Part shown: positions 1-11,606 of the stretch, in pieces
How the letters are laid out: each line of letters begins with the position of its first letter
How positions within the stretch are numbered: position 1 is the first letter of the stretch
Notes under the pieces: generated by a model
What the model saw: the letters and a program-made list of their open reading frames with translations, nothing else
What the model was told of the DNA's origin: nothing
The model's database searches: none
Assembly: GCF_014839805.1 (NCBI RefSeq)
Contig: NC_051118.1
Location: 5,820,391 to 5,884,390, forward strand
From: Manduca sexta
Lineage: Eukaryota; Arthropoda; Insecta; Lepidoptera; Sphingidae
Length of the DNA stretch: 64,000 nucleotides
Direction: 5' to 3'
Translations under genes and position numbers: made by a program

Positions 1-235
1 ATATATCTTAAATTCCCCTGTATAGTGATTGCAGTACACAAGGTATTAAAACCCGCCCTAGTGGCCCACGTAAGTGTGTCGCGTTCCGGGATCAGCCTGT
101 ATATATCGTGTTCCAACACGCCGGCATAATTGTGCCTGCTGAGGGGTAATCATCTCTCGTCAGTCGACATTCTATTGGAGCCCACTCCACTTACCATCAG
201 GACCACTGGGGTCACTTCGCTGTGCACGTATAAAA
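1..235 (+). repeat. SINE-like repeat family B, copy cut by window edge
   Basis: This stretch shares blocks with copies at 815-1330, 3345-3510, 9010-9138, 32988-33215, 43656-43832 and 53585-53745: the words CCCGCC..AGTGGCCCACG, GCGTTCCGGGATCAGCCTGT, GCCGGCATAATTGTG and the TCATCTCTCGTCAGTCGAC block, ending near a GTGCACGTATAAAA tail. The left end is damaged or outside the window. Family B behaves as a dispersed, non-coding element; I see no convincing pol III A box, so calling it a SINE is inference. Confidence 0.7.
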
Positions 236-369
236 CTAAACAAGATTAAATTCAACAACGGAAAAATAACCTTATTATGTAGTATATAAGGTTATAATCC
301 CGTGACACACGTAAATGTCAATGTAGCTGTCAGGTTTGTCGGCAAACCAAGAGAGAACCCACGAGAATT

Positions 370-566
370 GTTGAATTGTTGTCAGAAGAAGGTTCTTATG
401 AAAGAAAAAATTCAAAAAATTGCGTGGAAAATTAGAAGATTTAAGAAAACTTAACGAAAATATGAATTTTATATAACTGTCAATTGTTTGAAATAACTGT
501 CAGCGATTGACAGAATGCGCGCTGCAAATTCATAGTTAAGACGGGTCGTCTTTCGGGTCAATTAGT
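370..566 (+). mobile_element. Helitron-like family E, 5'-truncated
   Basis: The sequence from GTCAGAAGAAGGTTCTTATG to the GGGTCAATTAGT end matches 37432-37708 almost base for base, and the reverse of 56440-56692. The 3' terminus reads ATTAG|T where the intact copy reads CTAG|T. The first third of the element is missing. It has no coding capacity, so it is a non-autonomous element. Confidence 0.65.
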
Positions 567-814
567 ATTTTATAAAATTAATAAGCATCTTCATTACAAT
601 AAAAAGGCTTCTGAACATCCTAAAGTATTAATAATGTTTTCATGATGGCGGTTTTCCTAGATTACGTTTTGTCTTGTCTCCCCAGCTCCCGAGGGATGCA
701 ATTACTTGCGGACTCTGTGATTTGCTAATTACCGTTGCTGCAATTACACGTAGGTATTGATCATGTTTCAAAATGGCGGATGGGTTTTGTTCAAGTTGAT
801 GTTTTTTTATTTTA

Positions 815-1330
815 TATGTGAACGGCAATGATCCCACTGCATCTGATGGTAAGTGGAGTGGCGCCCAATACAATGACGACTGACGAGAGATGATTACCCC
901 TCGGCAGTCGACATAAGCATGCCGGCCTGTTGGAACTGGATAGATACTGGCTGATCCCGGAACGCGACGCACATACGCGGGCCATTATGGCGGGTTTACA
1001 GACCTTGTTTACGGTGGTCGCTATTTGGGAGGATATAAAATATATTCTACATAACATCACGCATTTATTCCCGAAGGGGTATGCAGAGGCGCAACTAGGG
1101 CACCCACTTTTCGCCAAGTATGTTCCGTCCCATGATGTGATATCGGGCGAGCCTATCGCCATATCGGGCACAAATTCCAGATTCCGGGCTAATACTGAGC
1201 AGAAAAAACCCAAATATCACTTTACCCGACACGGGAACCGAACCCAGGACCTCAGAGAGCTATTGTACCGGGCATGCAATACAACTACGCCACCGAGGCA
1301 TTCTAAAATATATTCTACCACCAGTATAAT
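815..1330 (-). repeat. family B repeat interrupted by a nested SINE A
   Basis: The reverse complement carries the same ordered words as the copy at 1-235. At 1050 the element is broken by a SINE of family A, and its end resumes at 1304 with AAAATATATTCTACCACCAG. Joined across the insertion, it shows the full right part of the family. A 140-codon open frame at 930-1352 runs through both repeats and is not a gene. Confidence 0.8.
1051..1303 (-). mobile_element. tRNA-derived SINE family A, nested insertion with 15-bp target duplication
   Basis: Read on the minus strand, the element begins with a tRNA-like head (GCCTCGGTGGCGTAGTTGTA, containing an A-box-like TGGCGTAGTTG). A degenerate B box follows (TGGGTTCGGTTCCCG), and it ends in the conserved ATAAATGCGTGATG tail. 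It is flanked by a perfect direct repeat, TAAAATATATTCTAC, at 1036-1050 and 1304-1318. That repeat is the expected footprint of target-primed insertion into the family B copy. Confidence 0.85.
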
Positions 1331-1333
1331 ATG

Positions 1334-1513
1334 TGGTATAAACTTGTTTTAACGTTAAGAGGTGGTTAAGAAATGCTAAAATAGGTGTCAAAAACATCAC
1401 CGGTTTCCAAGTTTAAACCTTATTAAGACGCAAGATGGCGAGTTTTGTCTTACAGCTGATCGAGTATATTTGTGTTTTACCTAAGCATAGCTTTGCGAAA
1501 TTTTATAAGTAAG
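1334..1513 (+). mobile_element. inverted-repeat MITE family D, copy 1
   Basis: This copy matches the copies at 15417-15607, 18627-18818 and, reversed, 55668-55857: AAACTTGTTTTAACGTTAAG, GGTGGTTAAG, CAAGATGGCG, CAGCTGATCGAGTA and GCATAGCTTTGCG, ending TTATAAGTAAG. The left terminal repeat is eroded here. It abuts the family B copy. It has no coding capacity. Confidence 0.75.
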
Positions 1514-2550
1514 CTTAAATAGGTAATTAAACACTATACTTACACACAGCAGTGCTTTAGATGAGATCAGACGTGGCTGAAGAATGTAATTTTTGTTTTG
1601 AAAATCAAGTTACACGCAACGCAATACTGCTGCCCAGAAAGATTATGTGTAGTTATAGAAACTTTAGATTATTAATATTTTCTCGATAAATCGTTTGGAT
1701 ACAATATTATGTGGGATTAAAGAATGAAACCAAATTGCATTATGTCCCGCGGGGATAATAATTTGTCAAATTACGTTTCACATTTATCAATACATATTGA
1801 GGAAGGGCGGGTGACCCTAACCACACTTAATGTGAGGGGAAATCGCCCTTACCTTATTTTTAGAAAACATTGCGATTCATTGACTTATTATCCATGCCTG
1901 ACAAGTACTCTTATAATCTACTTTAATTTTCAGTCCGTTAGACATGGTCAGTTCTGATTTTGGACTTCAATTGACTACGTTAGATCAAGATTGACGATTC
2001 CCTTGATATAAGCAGGACGGGACACTAAGGTACCATTCCATGGTCTACATCACGAGACTCATATTTATAAATCAGTCACATTTTTTTTATGGCTCTGAAT
2101 GACGAGATGCATTTGAATGATCAGATGCTTTGATTGATCAAATCAGAGTCAGTCAATCAAACAGAACGAGAAATAAATACTGTCCAACTTCCTATTTCTT
2201 AAAATCATGACCAATTTCGACTCTAAAGATATTTCAAAATAATGCCATTAAAATAATTTCAATAGAACGATGAAAAGCCGCCCCGTGCGAACCATTTCCA
2301 TTGATAATCGAGACAGTGCTAGAAACCGAACTAACGAGCTAAATAACGGTATCTGTGCAAGTAAATCTACCTATTACTGGCCTTCCATGCGATATAATCT
2401 CGATCAATTGTGCCCGACTGCATTTCCACGTTTGGCAACTGCGGACATTCGGCTTTCATCTCGAATAATATTCTCGAACGGTTTGCGGGGTTATGGGGTT
2501 ATTATTGGATGTTTGTATAAGAGTTGGAGATAATGGTAGCATTTTATTTA
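1514..2550. other. unassigned AT-rich sequence
   Basis: Two short frames (1724-1957, 77 codons; 2270-2533, 87 codons) have AT-rich codon use and no recognisable domain. I treat them as chance. No repeat family recognised elsewhere in the window is present. Confidence 0.4.
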
Positions 2551-2665
2551 CGGAGTTCAAAAAAACGAGAAGGTTCTCAATATGGCCGTATATTTTTTTA
2601 TATTTGTTACCTCAGAAATTTTGACTGGGTGAACCGATTTTGATGATATACTTAAGATATGTTGT
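2551..2665 (+). repeat. dispersed repeat fragment, family O
   Basis: The words GTTCAAAAAAACGAGAAGGT, TTCTCAATATGGCCGTAT and GACTGGGTGAACCGATTTTG resemble a common lepidopteran dispersed sequence. A second piece of it lies at 47476-47545. No ends can be defined. Confidence 0.45.
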
Positions 2666-2689
2666 GGACAGATCTTTCTGCAGCGTGAA

Positions 2690-3344
2690 AGGGCTAGCCT
2701 GACTTGTTGGGCGCCCAATCATCTGCCATCGTAGTACATAATAATAACAAATCACTCATCTATTTCTGATCCTTATTCCTGTCGTTTAAGGTCGGCAGTG
2801 TATCCATGATTCTATCATGGATGTTTTTATTTAAAAAACATAGAGAGCTTACTCCGAGTAAAGACTGTATTAATATTAAATTATTTCTACATATCCAACG
2901 ACGTGCCTACAATGATTAATAAAATGAACATCAAACAATATTCACAAAAGGAACTCAACCACAAACACCTTTTGTCAAACGTTTCAAAGCATATCAAAGG
3001 CGTAACCGCATCGCTTTAGCATTCATTATATTCACACGCGCACCACGTTTTAATTTATAATTGCAAGCTTGAAAACGGTGGCGGTTGCACGACAAAAAAT
3101 TCGGCTACGTACCGAAGGCTTATTTTACGTTAGAAAATTGAAAATGTTTTTCAGACGCGCGCTGTTTTTGGCACGCATGTTGCTGAGTTTAATGGAGTTG
3201 CATGAAAATTATCCAATGTGAAAGTAGTTTCTATGGTTTTTGCCTTAATGTGATTAAAACGTCATGGATTGTAGTAGCTATTACATAATCCTTTGGGCAT
3301 GATTTAACGGCATGGATAAGCCATTTTTTTTCTTTTTTGTATGG
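2690..3344. other. unassigned sequence with one short hairpin
   Basis: The only structure seen is a 9-bp stem with a 3-nt loop at 2802-2822 (ATCCATGAT-TCT-ATCATGGAT). A slightly GC-richer patch lies around 3070-3180. No coding signal. Confidence 0.35.
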
Positions 3345-3510
3345 CATGGCATAGTGCCCTCACTGCACACTGCACCAGGCTGATCCTGGAACGCGACATA
3401 CTTACTTGAACCACTAGGGTGGGTTTTAACACCTTGTGTACGGTGGTCGTTATCCGGGCGAAGTAAAATATATCCTATCATCAGCAAACTCTCCGTCTTA
3501 ACTGTCTTCG
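3345..3510 (-). repeat. family B repeat, diverged copy
   Basis: On the minus strand it shows the family words for the GTACACAAGGTGTTAAAACC block, the CCGGGATCAGCC-like block and the opening GGATATATTTTAC. The GTCGAC end is absent. Confidence 0.6.
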
Positions 3511-4951
3511 TGTGTATGACAAAGACTTTATTGTTCATCATCGAGTTATAAATTTCAATTTTATAGTCATATCAATGGGCTAATACTGTGGAAACATGTA
3601 CTTTAATTTTGTTCCTAACCCACAAATCGATCTATAAAATATCTAATATCCCCTACTTTCGAAGTGAATTCGTGGAAGGCAGAAAAACAAGTTGCGGAAT
3701 CACGTTCGTCGACAAGTCGTTCATTAAATGGTTCCCGTTTGTAGATTGAATTGTTTTCCACTCGCGAACGGTTCTTCCGATCGTTTTCATTAACGACCGC
3801 ATAGTACTCCGGTTAGTTCCTTTGGGATTTATTTGATTACCGGTAGAAGGAATTTCCTGCTGACTACACCCAGTTCCAGAACAAGTTTAGCTTACATAAC
3901 TGACATATTTTTCATAGTGTGCAGACAACAAACTGTGTAAACTATGTTATCTACTATCTGTTATTTTCTCAGCTATGCGATCTAAGGTAACTTGGTAAGC
4001 CAAGTCCAGCTTTGCGTTTGCAACTGGTTTATTATTATTTATTTATTTAACATAACTATACATAAGTATCTGTATCTGAATTGGCTATAATATGACAATA
4101 TAAATATAATCGCATCGGGTGTAACTCCTGTAAGATTATATTTAACAAATAAATAAATAAACATTCTTATGAAAATTAAAATGGCATTTGTTAGTAGATA
4201 ACATTGAGAAACTTAGGTTTATGTTTATGGGTTCGCTCATATCGGGTCACGCACTTGGAAAGGTATTTTTATTAAGTTTTGTCTCTAAGTTAGTTTAAAC
4301 AGCAATTGCAATTTGAAATAAGAAATTAGGAAGTTTAATATCAAGTCTATAGACTGTTCTTGACTACACCACCAATTTGTGAAGACGCTTTCTTAAAATC
4401 TCTTCCCTCTAAAACAACCACATTTATACAAAACAAACAAGACAATAAGGATTTAAGCGACTTCAAAAAACGTTTATAAATATTAATAGTATTGTTAATG
4501 TCGTAAATATTATTCAAGGGGTTCGTCGACCTCAAAAGTTCTCTTTTGTGCCGAGTATTTTTCATATTACAGCGAAATTTAATTCTGCCACTGAAACGTT
4601 GCTCGCGGGCGCGTATTTCTTGGAATATTTCAGTCTGACAAGGAATTTATTTATGGCGTATATGTGATGTAATTTAGGTTCTATTTTTATATATTAAAGT
4701 AGGTTTTAATGAAAGACTCGGACCATGTAGTGGAAATTTCTTCCAAGATTAATGAGGTGTTGATTGAAGTCTAATAAGATTTTCCTTTATTAGAATTCAT
4801 TGACTAATAATTATGATGGTCGTAATAAAATAGTTATTGTAGATATTATAACCGATTTAAAAAAAGGAGTTTGCATTCGTTATGTCGCATCAGAAAATTT
4901 GTTCTGAGTTTCTTATTAGTTGACGAGATGCCTAAGTAGTCCATCGGATGA
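3511..4951. other. unassigned AT-rich sequence
   Basis: At 4036-4165 an AT-rich piece has inverted ends (TTTATTTATTTAACA and GTTTAACAAATAAATAAATA-like), perhaps a small fold-back or tailed repeat remnant. A minus-strand frame at 4347-4565 (72 codons) looks random. Confidence 0.35.
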
Positions 4952-5090
4952 TGTTTCACAAATTCCAGACTCCTGGTTGATATTGAGCAGAAAAACCAAA
5001 ATATCACTTTGCACGACCCAAGACTCCAACCCAGGATCTCGGAGCGCTGCCGCATGCAGTACAACTACGCCACCGATGCAGTCTCTGTAA
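4952..5090 (-). mobile_element. SINE family A, 3'-truncated
   Basis: The tRNA-like head is at the right end (minus strand GCATCGGTGGCGTAGTTGTA). A damaged B-box region follows, then the GTGATATTTTGGTTTTTCTG and CAGGAGTCTGGAATTTGTG blocks. The distal part of the family is missing. Confidence 0.7.
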
Positions 5091-6699
5091 TAATAATAAT
5101 ATAATATTCAACACGATTCCAAGTGACGAGAGCTACCTTTCTAAAGATCATATTGATGTAAGTTATGTTCCCCGATTGGGTAATATCAAATTGCGTGGCG
5201 TATTACAAAATTATCTGGCAAAAACCAATTTAGAATTATCACGGATATCGGTAGCATGTGCTAATAGTATTATGTTACATGGTTGACTGCTTGACAGAAG
5301 GCAATTTATATTTGAGTGAGCAATAAACGTAATGCCACTTAGTTTAGTGATATTTTGGACCCGATCCAATATTATGGCGTAACATTTTAAGAGAAATATG
5401 GCATAAATTATTCCATTTAGAGTTTTGGGAATATCCAACAGTCAAAATTCTATAGATCATGATTGTTTTTGAAATGTTTATGCATATATCTAAATCTATT
5501 GCTACAAGGTGATTTAGTTTATTAGAAATGACTACTACGTATTTCTATTCAGTATTACCCACTTTGAACCATAAATGAATGTAGTAAAACTATGGCCTGT
5601 TGGTATCTTTACTATAAGGGAATCTCTTTAGCGTAAGTTGTAGTAATTTACCACCTAAGTTAACAAAGTTATGTTTGTCAATTCTTCAAAAAGCAAGCAA
5701 TGTACTCTCATTGTTTAAACAAGTAACCACAATTAAATAAAAGAGCAGTTCACACCATGAAGGTTGCAATATTCTCGAAAAAGTTATTCCGAAGGCGTAA
5801 CCCGGCTGCATCCAGACTACGCAATGTAATTTAGGATAATGGCCAGGCGACTGGAGCTGCCTAGAGCCCAAGGACATTTTCTTTATACCTTTAAAAACTT
5901 AAAGGGATTGCTTTTGAGACGCTCGTGAAAAATGTAAATACTTTTGTAATATTAACGGTAGTTGGTAAAGTTTTTGTTAAAGTGAAGCAAAAAGTGTAAT
6001 TCTAAAAGGTTTAGCGTTCCGCAGACGGTGATGTTGCTGAGAAACAGTATACTGCAATGATTTGGATAGTAGCCGAAGTTGCCAAAGTTGCTGGAGCAAG
6101 TGTAGGTTTCACAGGTGTAGTGTTTCTTGGCTACAAGGTTGCACCACTAAGTATATTCGTGGATGACGTCAGTCAATCTATCGAAAGCTTAACCGGATTT
6201 TCTGTCTATAGTTCAACGAAGCATTACAAAAGATAAAGTTGTATTAAACAGGATGACATATTTTCGGCTTTGTTACGCACTTTTGCATCTCAATTATCTA
6301 TGTCCTGTAATGTATATTTAATTAAAAATGGATTTTACTTTGCGTAAATTTACTTTCCAGGAATTTTATTCTTTTTTTCTCGTAGATATGTGCACTTTTA
6401 AAGTAGCATAACAAAGACTATTTGTAGCCAAAGTTTATCCATCTCGACGGTTCGCGTTTGCTTTTCACCAACATCCAAACACAGAAGTCGTTAGACTTAT
6501 CACATTAAAATATTTGCCACGGTATCTAAATAAACTTTCTTTCCTATCAAATATACAAAATTTCTGATAAATTATTCCTTACGTTTTAAACCTTGTATTA
6601 GTAACTTTGTTTCTAGTATAGGTAATAAGTATTTACAAATTCATGATTTTGAATTTCTTTTTAAACGATAATACTTTACAACCTATATGCATATTGTGT
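5091..6699. other. unassigned sequence
   Basis: Short minus-strand frames at 5211-5438 and 5686-5877 have no domain, start context or splice context worth naming. I see no repeat shared with the rest of the window. Confidence 0.35.
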
Positions 6700-6876
6700 A
6701 TCTTGAGGAAATCTGCATACCTGAGAAGTTTTCTATAGGAATTTTGAGGGTGTGTGAAGTCTACCAATCCGCACTAGGCCAGCGCGGTGGACTAGACCTA
6801 ATCCCGCTCAGTAGTAGAGGAGCGCCGTGCCCAGTAGTGGGACAGTATATAATGCAGGGCTGATATTATTATATTA
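6700..6876 (+). mobile_element. SINE family C, 5'-truncated
   Basis: It contains the family C body (CTATAGGAATTTTGAGGGTG, CCGCACTAGGCCAGCGCGGT, GTGGGACAGTATATAATGCA) and the GCTGATATTATTAT tail. The tRNA-like head seen at 50016-50090 is missing. Confidence 0.75.
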
Positions 6877-7094
6877 GTATTATATCGGACAGTAGTTTTA
6901 TTCGGTACAATTTGAAATTACGCAAACCTAAGTAAATTGGTTTAGTTTCCGAGCTATTATTACCGTTGTCAGTCAATTGCGTGCTGTTTGTAAGAAGCCC
7001 GGAGTTTGTCTGTTGCAGACAGAGTTGTACAAAACAACCCTTTCAATCAGCGTGTACCATGATTCCACAACTTTCATCGATGTTTGTTGAAATT

Positions 7095-7262
7095 GCCTTT
7101 ATCTCCGAAGGGGTAGACAGGGATGCAACCAGGGCACCGACTTTTTGTGTAATGTGTTTCGCCCCATAATGTGATAAAGGGCGACCCGATCGTCGTATAT
7201 GAGGAAAAAAGAAAATCCAAGTATCTCTGGATGACCCGGGATTCGAACATGTGACCTCAGAA
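7095..7262 (-). mobile_element. SINE family A, 5'-truncated
   Basis: The 3' block (CTTTATCTCCGAAGGGGTAG in + orientation) and the CCCGGGATTCGAAC B-box region are present. The A-box head is lost. A 67-codon frame at 6966-7169 partly overlaps it and is not a gene. Confidence 0.65.
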
Positions 7263-9009
7263 CAGTTTTAAATAGACTTATAAGATAAATATACGACACA
7301 TATTTTTAAAGTTCTTTCTAATATACTTACTCAATGTCGCAAATTTATCTTATAATTTTCTAACTCACATCTGAAGTTAATGGAAATCTCATTAGTCATA
7401 ACACTCTATAAAATTAGTTTCGAGCCTAAAGTTTAAAATGATATTTGATTATTTTTGCTAATTAGATTGTTTTCATGTTCCAAGATAATTGTTAAACTTG
7501 ACTCTTAACTATGCAAATATAGTTGCAAGCTTGCTATGTATATTCTTGTTGATATATGTCGAGCAACGCTATTTTATACCTAAGTTTTAACTTCTGATTT
7601 TCAACTTGAACGAGCAAGTTGCCGAGAACTCGCTTTCCGAAATAAAGTTAACTTGTTCAAGTGAGCAATGTTTATTCTGGCACGGATGACCGCGCTTTAA
7701 GCGAACGAGTCACCATGCCTTGAACTCCGTAGAAAATCGGGAATGCGACGATTCGGCGTGAGAAATGCGCTGTTATTTCAGTAATTCGAGAAATATGTTT
7801 CATTTTAGCGAGATTTTAATTTAGGGATAGCTAGCTGTTATTAGGTAGCGTCTAATATGTTAGAATAGGTCGGTATGGTAATGGTAGAGGCCTCTCTTCA
7901 GCGTTGGACATCCCGTAGGCTGATGAGGGTAGGAAAAAGTGTTTGAAGTTTTAATGCTATTATGAATTACGAATTTCTGGATGATGCTATTTATGGACAT
8001 TCGTGACGAATCAGGAAACTTTATTAAGAAATAAAATGTTATGTACCTTACAAGCTTATTTGAACCGATACTACATTTCTTACGTAATTAAATGAGTTTA
8101 ATATTACAAAAGGCCACCTGAATATTATATTTTAATAAACACTATTTTAATTAAAGCACACAATTGCTACAAAGGTGTAGGGGAATGTAATTTACCTTCG
8201 CTCTGGTAGTGTCCCGAGCGCATTCGCTCTAATTTGCTCATTACCATCGCTTGCGCAGTAACTCAATTTGTTTCCTTCCTTATTTATTACTTTATTTATC
8301 TGATGGGTTAAAGGAAACGGAGTTATTGTTATTGGGTAACTTAATAATATCCAATAATATATTATTGGTAAGTAAATAAGGTGAAAAGAATTTAAAAGTT
8401 AAAACGATTTTAAATTTTATTGACCTTATTATTTGAGACACTAAATGGAAAGTAATTTAGTCAGATAAGTATATATAAATATTCTTCGCAAAAAATAAAT
8501 TATGTAGAATTGTAGTTTCGTTCGGTCGATTTCTACTAGACGTTTGTATGATACCACTTACGTAGGGATGAATTTCTAAACAACCTTCCTTATTGCTAAT
8601 CCACATTAATGTACTCGTGTTCATTTTAAGCGTCCAGACACAGATTAAGTTGTAGTCTGTCTGTTAGTATTAAATATTTAATTAAATAGAAGATAATTAC
8701 AAGTTTCATCTCACACCCGTTTTATTCACCTCATTGTACAATTTTCTTCAACGTCAACTAAACTTTAGAACACCCTTTATAACACAATAAAAACATGAAA
8801 CAAATCTGCAAATACCTTTTGTTTGTATCGATTTTTCCGACACGCGTGGTAGGAACGTGACCATCGCCAGCGCGTGTACAAATAGGGAAGAATTGGTTTG
8901 TTAAGTATTTGAATTTTTTCCGCACTGGCTTGGGCTTTGTTGCTACCCTGGAATAAGTTTTCGTGTTGTGAGTATAAATACATTTTTTATATGACAAAGA
9001 CATTATTAT
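7263..9009. other. mostly unassigned, with a short LINE-tail relic
   Basis: At about 7885-7927 a fragment (AGAGGCCTCTCTTCAGCGTT..GGCTGATGAG) matches the 3' tail of the LINE relics at 11434-11606 (same orientation) and 14320-14430 (reversed). A 109-codon minus-strand frame at 8758-9087 runs into a family B copy and is not accepted as a gene. Confidence 0.4.
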
Positions 9010-9138
9010 TTGCTGGTGGTAGGATATATTTGTATCCGCCCGGATAGCGACCACAGTACACAAGTTTAACCCGCCATAGTGGCTCACGTAAGTGTGTTTC
9101 GTTCCGGGATCAGCCTGTGTATATCCGGTTCCAAAAGG
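9010..9138 (+). repeat. family B repeat, left part
   Basis: It begins TGCTGGTGGTAGGATATATT and continues through CCGCCCGGATAGCGACCACA, GTACACAAG and GTTCCGGGATCAGCCTGTGT to CCGGTTCCAAAAGG, where homology stops. It shows the family's left end well. Confidence 0.75.
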
Positions 9139-11433
9139 CTTTTATCGTCATTATATTCTGTACTTTACATCAACACGTGATACTGACGTTAAAAATAGTT
9201 TTTTTTTTTACGTGGACTGTGCGAGCTGTATCGATTTTGTAGCGACACGTGGCGACGACCGCCGGGCCGCGTGTGCCTTTATATCCGCGCGAAATTGAGA
9301 GAAATTGGCTGGGTAGTGCCACCGGGTTTGGACGTAAATTTGAAATTGGAATATATGGTACTTTTGTATGTATTTACGAGTCGTTTTATATTTTGTTATG
9401 AAGTGAAACACAAGCGAGTCAGACAATAAAAAAAAAAGTTATATTCACTGTTTCGAAGTATCAAAGTCATACTGCCTTTTTCAGCCCAATATCAGCCCGG
9501 GGCAGTGTTTGCAATTTGTGCCCGATATGGTGATGTGTTCGACTTATATCCTCGTCGGAAAGTACACATTTGGCGAAATTTAGTGCTCGTGGCGTTATGT
9601 GCGTTTTCTTTTTTAATCACCAAAGCTATAAGGATCATGTATGATATACCGCACTTAAAGGAATTGGAAGTAACAAGAAGTGTTTGCGATCGTGTACAAA
9701 TCGTTTATTATATCTGTGAGGTATATTATATTCAACATGTGTTTGATATTATCGTAGCAAAATACTTTCGTAGATTAACTTTCTATAATAAATCTTGTAA
9801 GCCGGCAAAGTAAGCGACTGATACATTTCCAAGTGCATTGAACTAACAATAAAAAAAAAACAACGAAAAATTCTTGAAGTTTTATAAACGATCCATTTAC
9901 ACCCGAGCATGCTACCTCACAAAGGCGTGTTCATAGTCCACACGCCCCGAGCGTCCCGTAGAGATAAATTATTGTCTACATGCGCCCGTGTAAAAGTGGC
10001 TTTATTAATCATAGTATGTTATTAGGGCGAATGTACGGCGATCACGTTTCGCATTGTCGATCGTGTTTTTAAGTTTAGATTTAGTTTTACCATCGGTGAA
10101 ATGCAACGGTCTTATTTATTTGTTGCAACAGCACTACATATTATAACATTCAACATATTATAATAGGCTTGGAAATTTATAGGCGTCTTGTTTTCCTCTT
10201 GTTGCAGTCAAAAAGTAAACGCTGTGAAACTTTTATTGCTTTTAAACTAATTGTATACATGATAGAACTGTTGACCTGATACTAAGAAAAACAATACATC
10301 ACTGTCTAAAAGGGTTTTTCGAGGGGCTATCGGTCTTAACATTACAGGACTTTATAAATATTTTCGGATGGAATCTGTGGCTCCTAGTGCCATGGTTGGC
10401 TCATTTAATGAAAGCCATCACATAACTTGTAATTCTGATGACACTTTAATATCCATATACTGTAAAAATTAAAAGGTATTTTATTTACTCCCCACATATA
10501 CAATTTATACGACGTAAACATTTATATGCTCACATTTTCAATCCCATGTCACGTAAAGTAAATATAATATCAAAATCAGTTCTTCAGTTTCTATCTGGTC
10601 ATCCGAGCGAAGCGAACTCGCTGAAACACAGGAAATGAATTTAAGGACGAGACTCAAATGTTACCTTTTACAAATAGAGCAGAGAAACTGCAGCACTTTA
10701 TAGCTTTTTTTGTGTAGGCAAAGTCTATGACCCTAATCATATGTGATGAAAAGTGATAATTAAGAAATTTGAGGATAGGATCTTGACAGGGATAGCTAAG
10801 CTATGGTAAATAATTGAAACACAGTATAAGTTATTTAGAACGTATAGCTTTTCAAGACGTAAAGGTCGCCTAAAGAGGGGCGGCTATAACAAGCATTTTA
10901 TTTTTATTTTTTTCATAAAATATTGCAGGTTAACAAGTAAAGGTTCGTCATCTCTGATCTACGATGATACACTCCTGTTTAGATTTGAGGAGCCCAAGTT
11001 TTAATGTTCTAGAAACTTAAGATATAATACTCAATTTCTTTCTTTCAGCAGATTTGAGTAGTTATTGATTTGTGACAAATTCCGTCTGTTTTTTGATGAT
11101 TGTGATGTTTGGAATTTTATCTACAATTTCATATGATCTTATCGTTTATCGATAATAATGAGTGACAATATTAAGCCGACACCAAGATATATTTGATAAG
11201 TGTGGTAACGTGCTAGATTTTTAGCTGAAAATCACATTTTACTAACTCAGTCAGGTGTGGGATCCGAAAAAACGGATATCCAACAATTTTTGCCGGACAC
11301 GCTATCGAAAAGCGTATCCATGTTTATTCAGACGACTGGCCACATATGTACCCCAACGCAGGAACCTAAGGGAGAGTTACTAAAAATATGAAAACATTGG
11401 TGTTTAAATAAAAAGAATTATTCTAACATATTC
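9139..11433. other. mostly unassigned, with a SINE A remnant
   Basis: At about 9472-9620 the words CAATATCAGCCCGGGGCAGT, TTGTGCCCGATATGG and ACACATTTGGCGAAA are a diverged + orientation piece of SINE family A. It accounts for the start of the 102-codon frame at 9505-9813. A GC-richer patch lies at 9205-9295. The rest shows no coding or repeat signal. Confidence 0.45.
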
Positions 11434-11606
11434 TGTGACGTCCACCAACGAGGTGGACGGATGACATAATAAAAGTTGCAGGAGATCGCTGAATGAAGCC
11501 GCTTCCAATATGTCGATCTGGAAGTCTTTGAAAGGAAGGAAAGGAAATTGGAGGAGCGCCCATGTTCAGCAGGCATCATCCTGTGACTGAAGATGATGAT
11601 AATGAT
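11434..11606 (+). pseudogene. 3' relic of a LINE (reverse-transcriptase retrotransposon)
   Basis: From 11439 the frame reads RPPTRWTDDIIKVAGDR and then meets a stop at 11490. R-P-x-T-R-W-x-D-D-I is the conserved C-terminal tail of endonuclease/reverse-transcriptase polyproteins from insect RTE-like LINEs, by family knowledge. After the stop the homologous reading continues in other frames, ending GCGCCCATGTTCAGCAGGCA and a (GAT)n tail at 11592-11606. The rest of the element is missing, so it is a dead, 5'-truncated copy. Reversed pieces of the same tail lie at 14320-14430 and 41577-41692. Confidence 0.65.

Noticed and set aside
930..1352. 140-codon open frame, the longest in the window
   Set aside because: It lies wholly in repeat B, the nested SINE A and the start of MITE D; the same sequence without the frame recurs elsewhere.
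8758..9087. 109-codon minus-strand frame
   Set aside because: It runs into a family B repeat and has no domain.
9505..9813. 102-codon frame with hydrophobic middle
   Set aside because: Its first third is a diverged SINE A remnant, the rest is AT-rich, and there is no domain or splice context.
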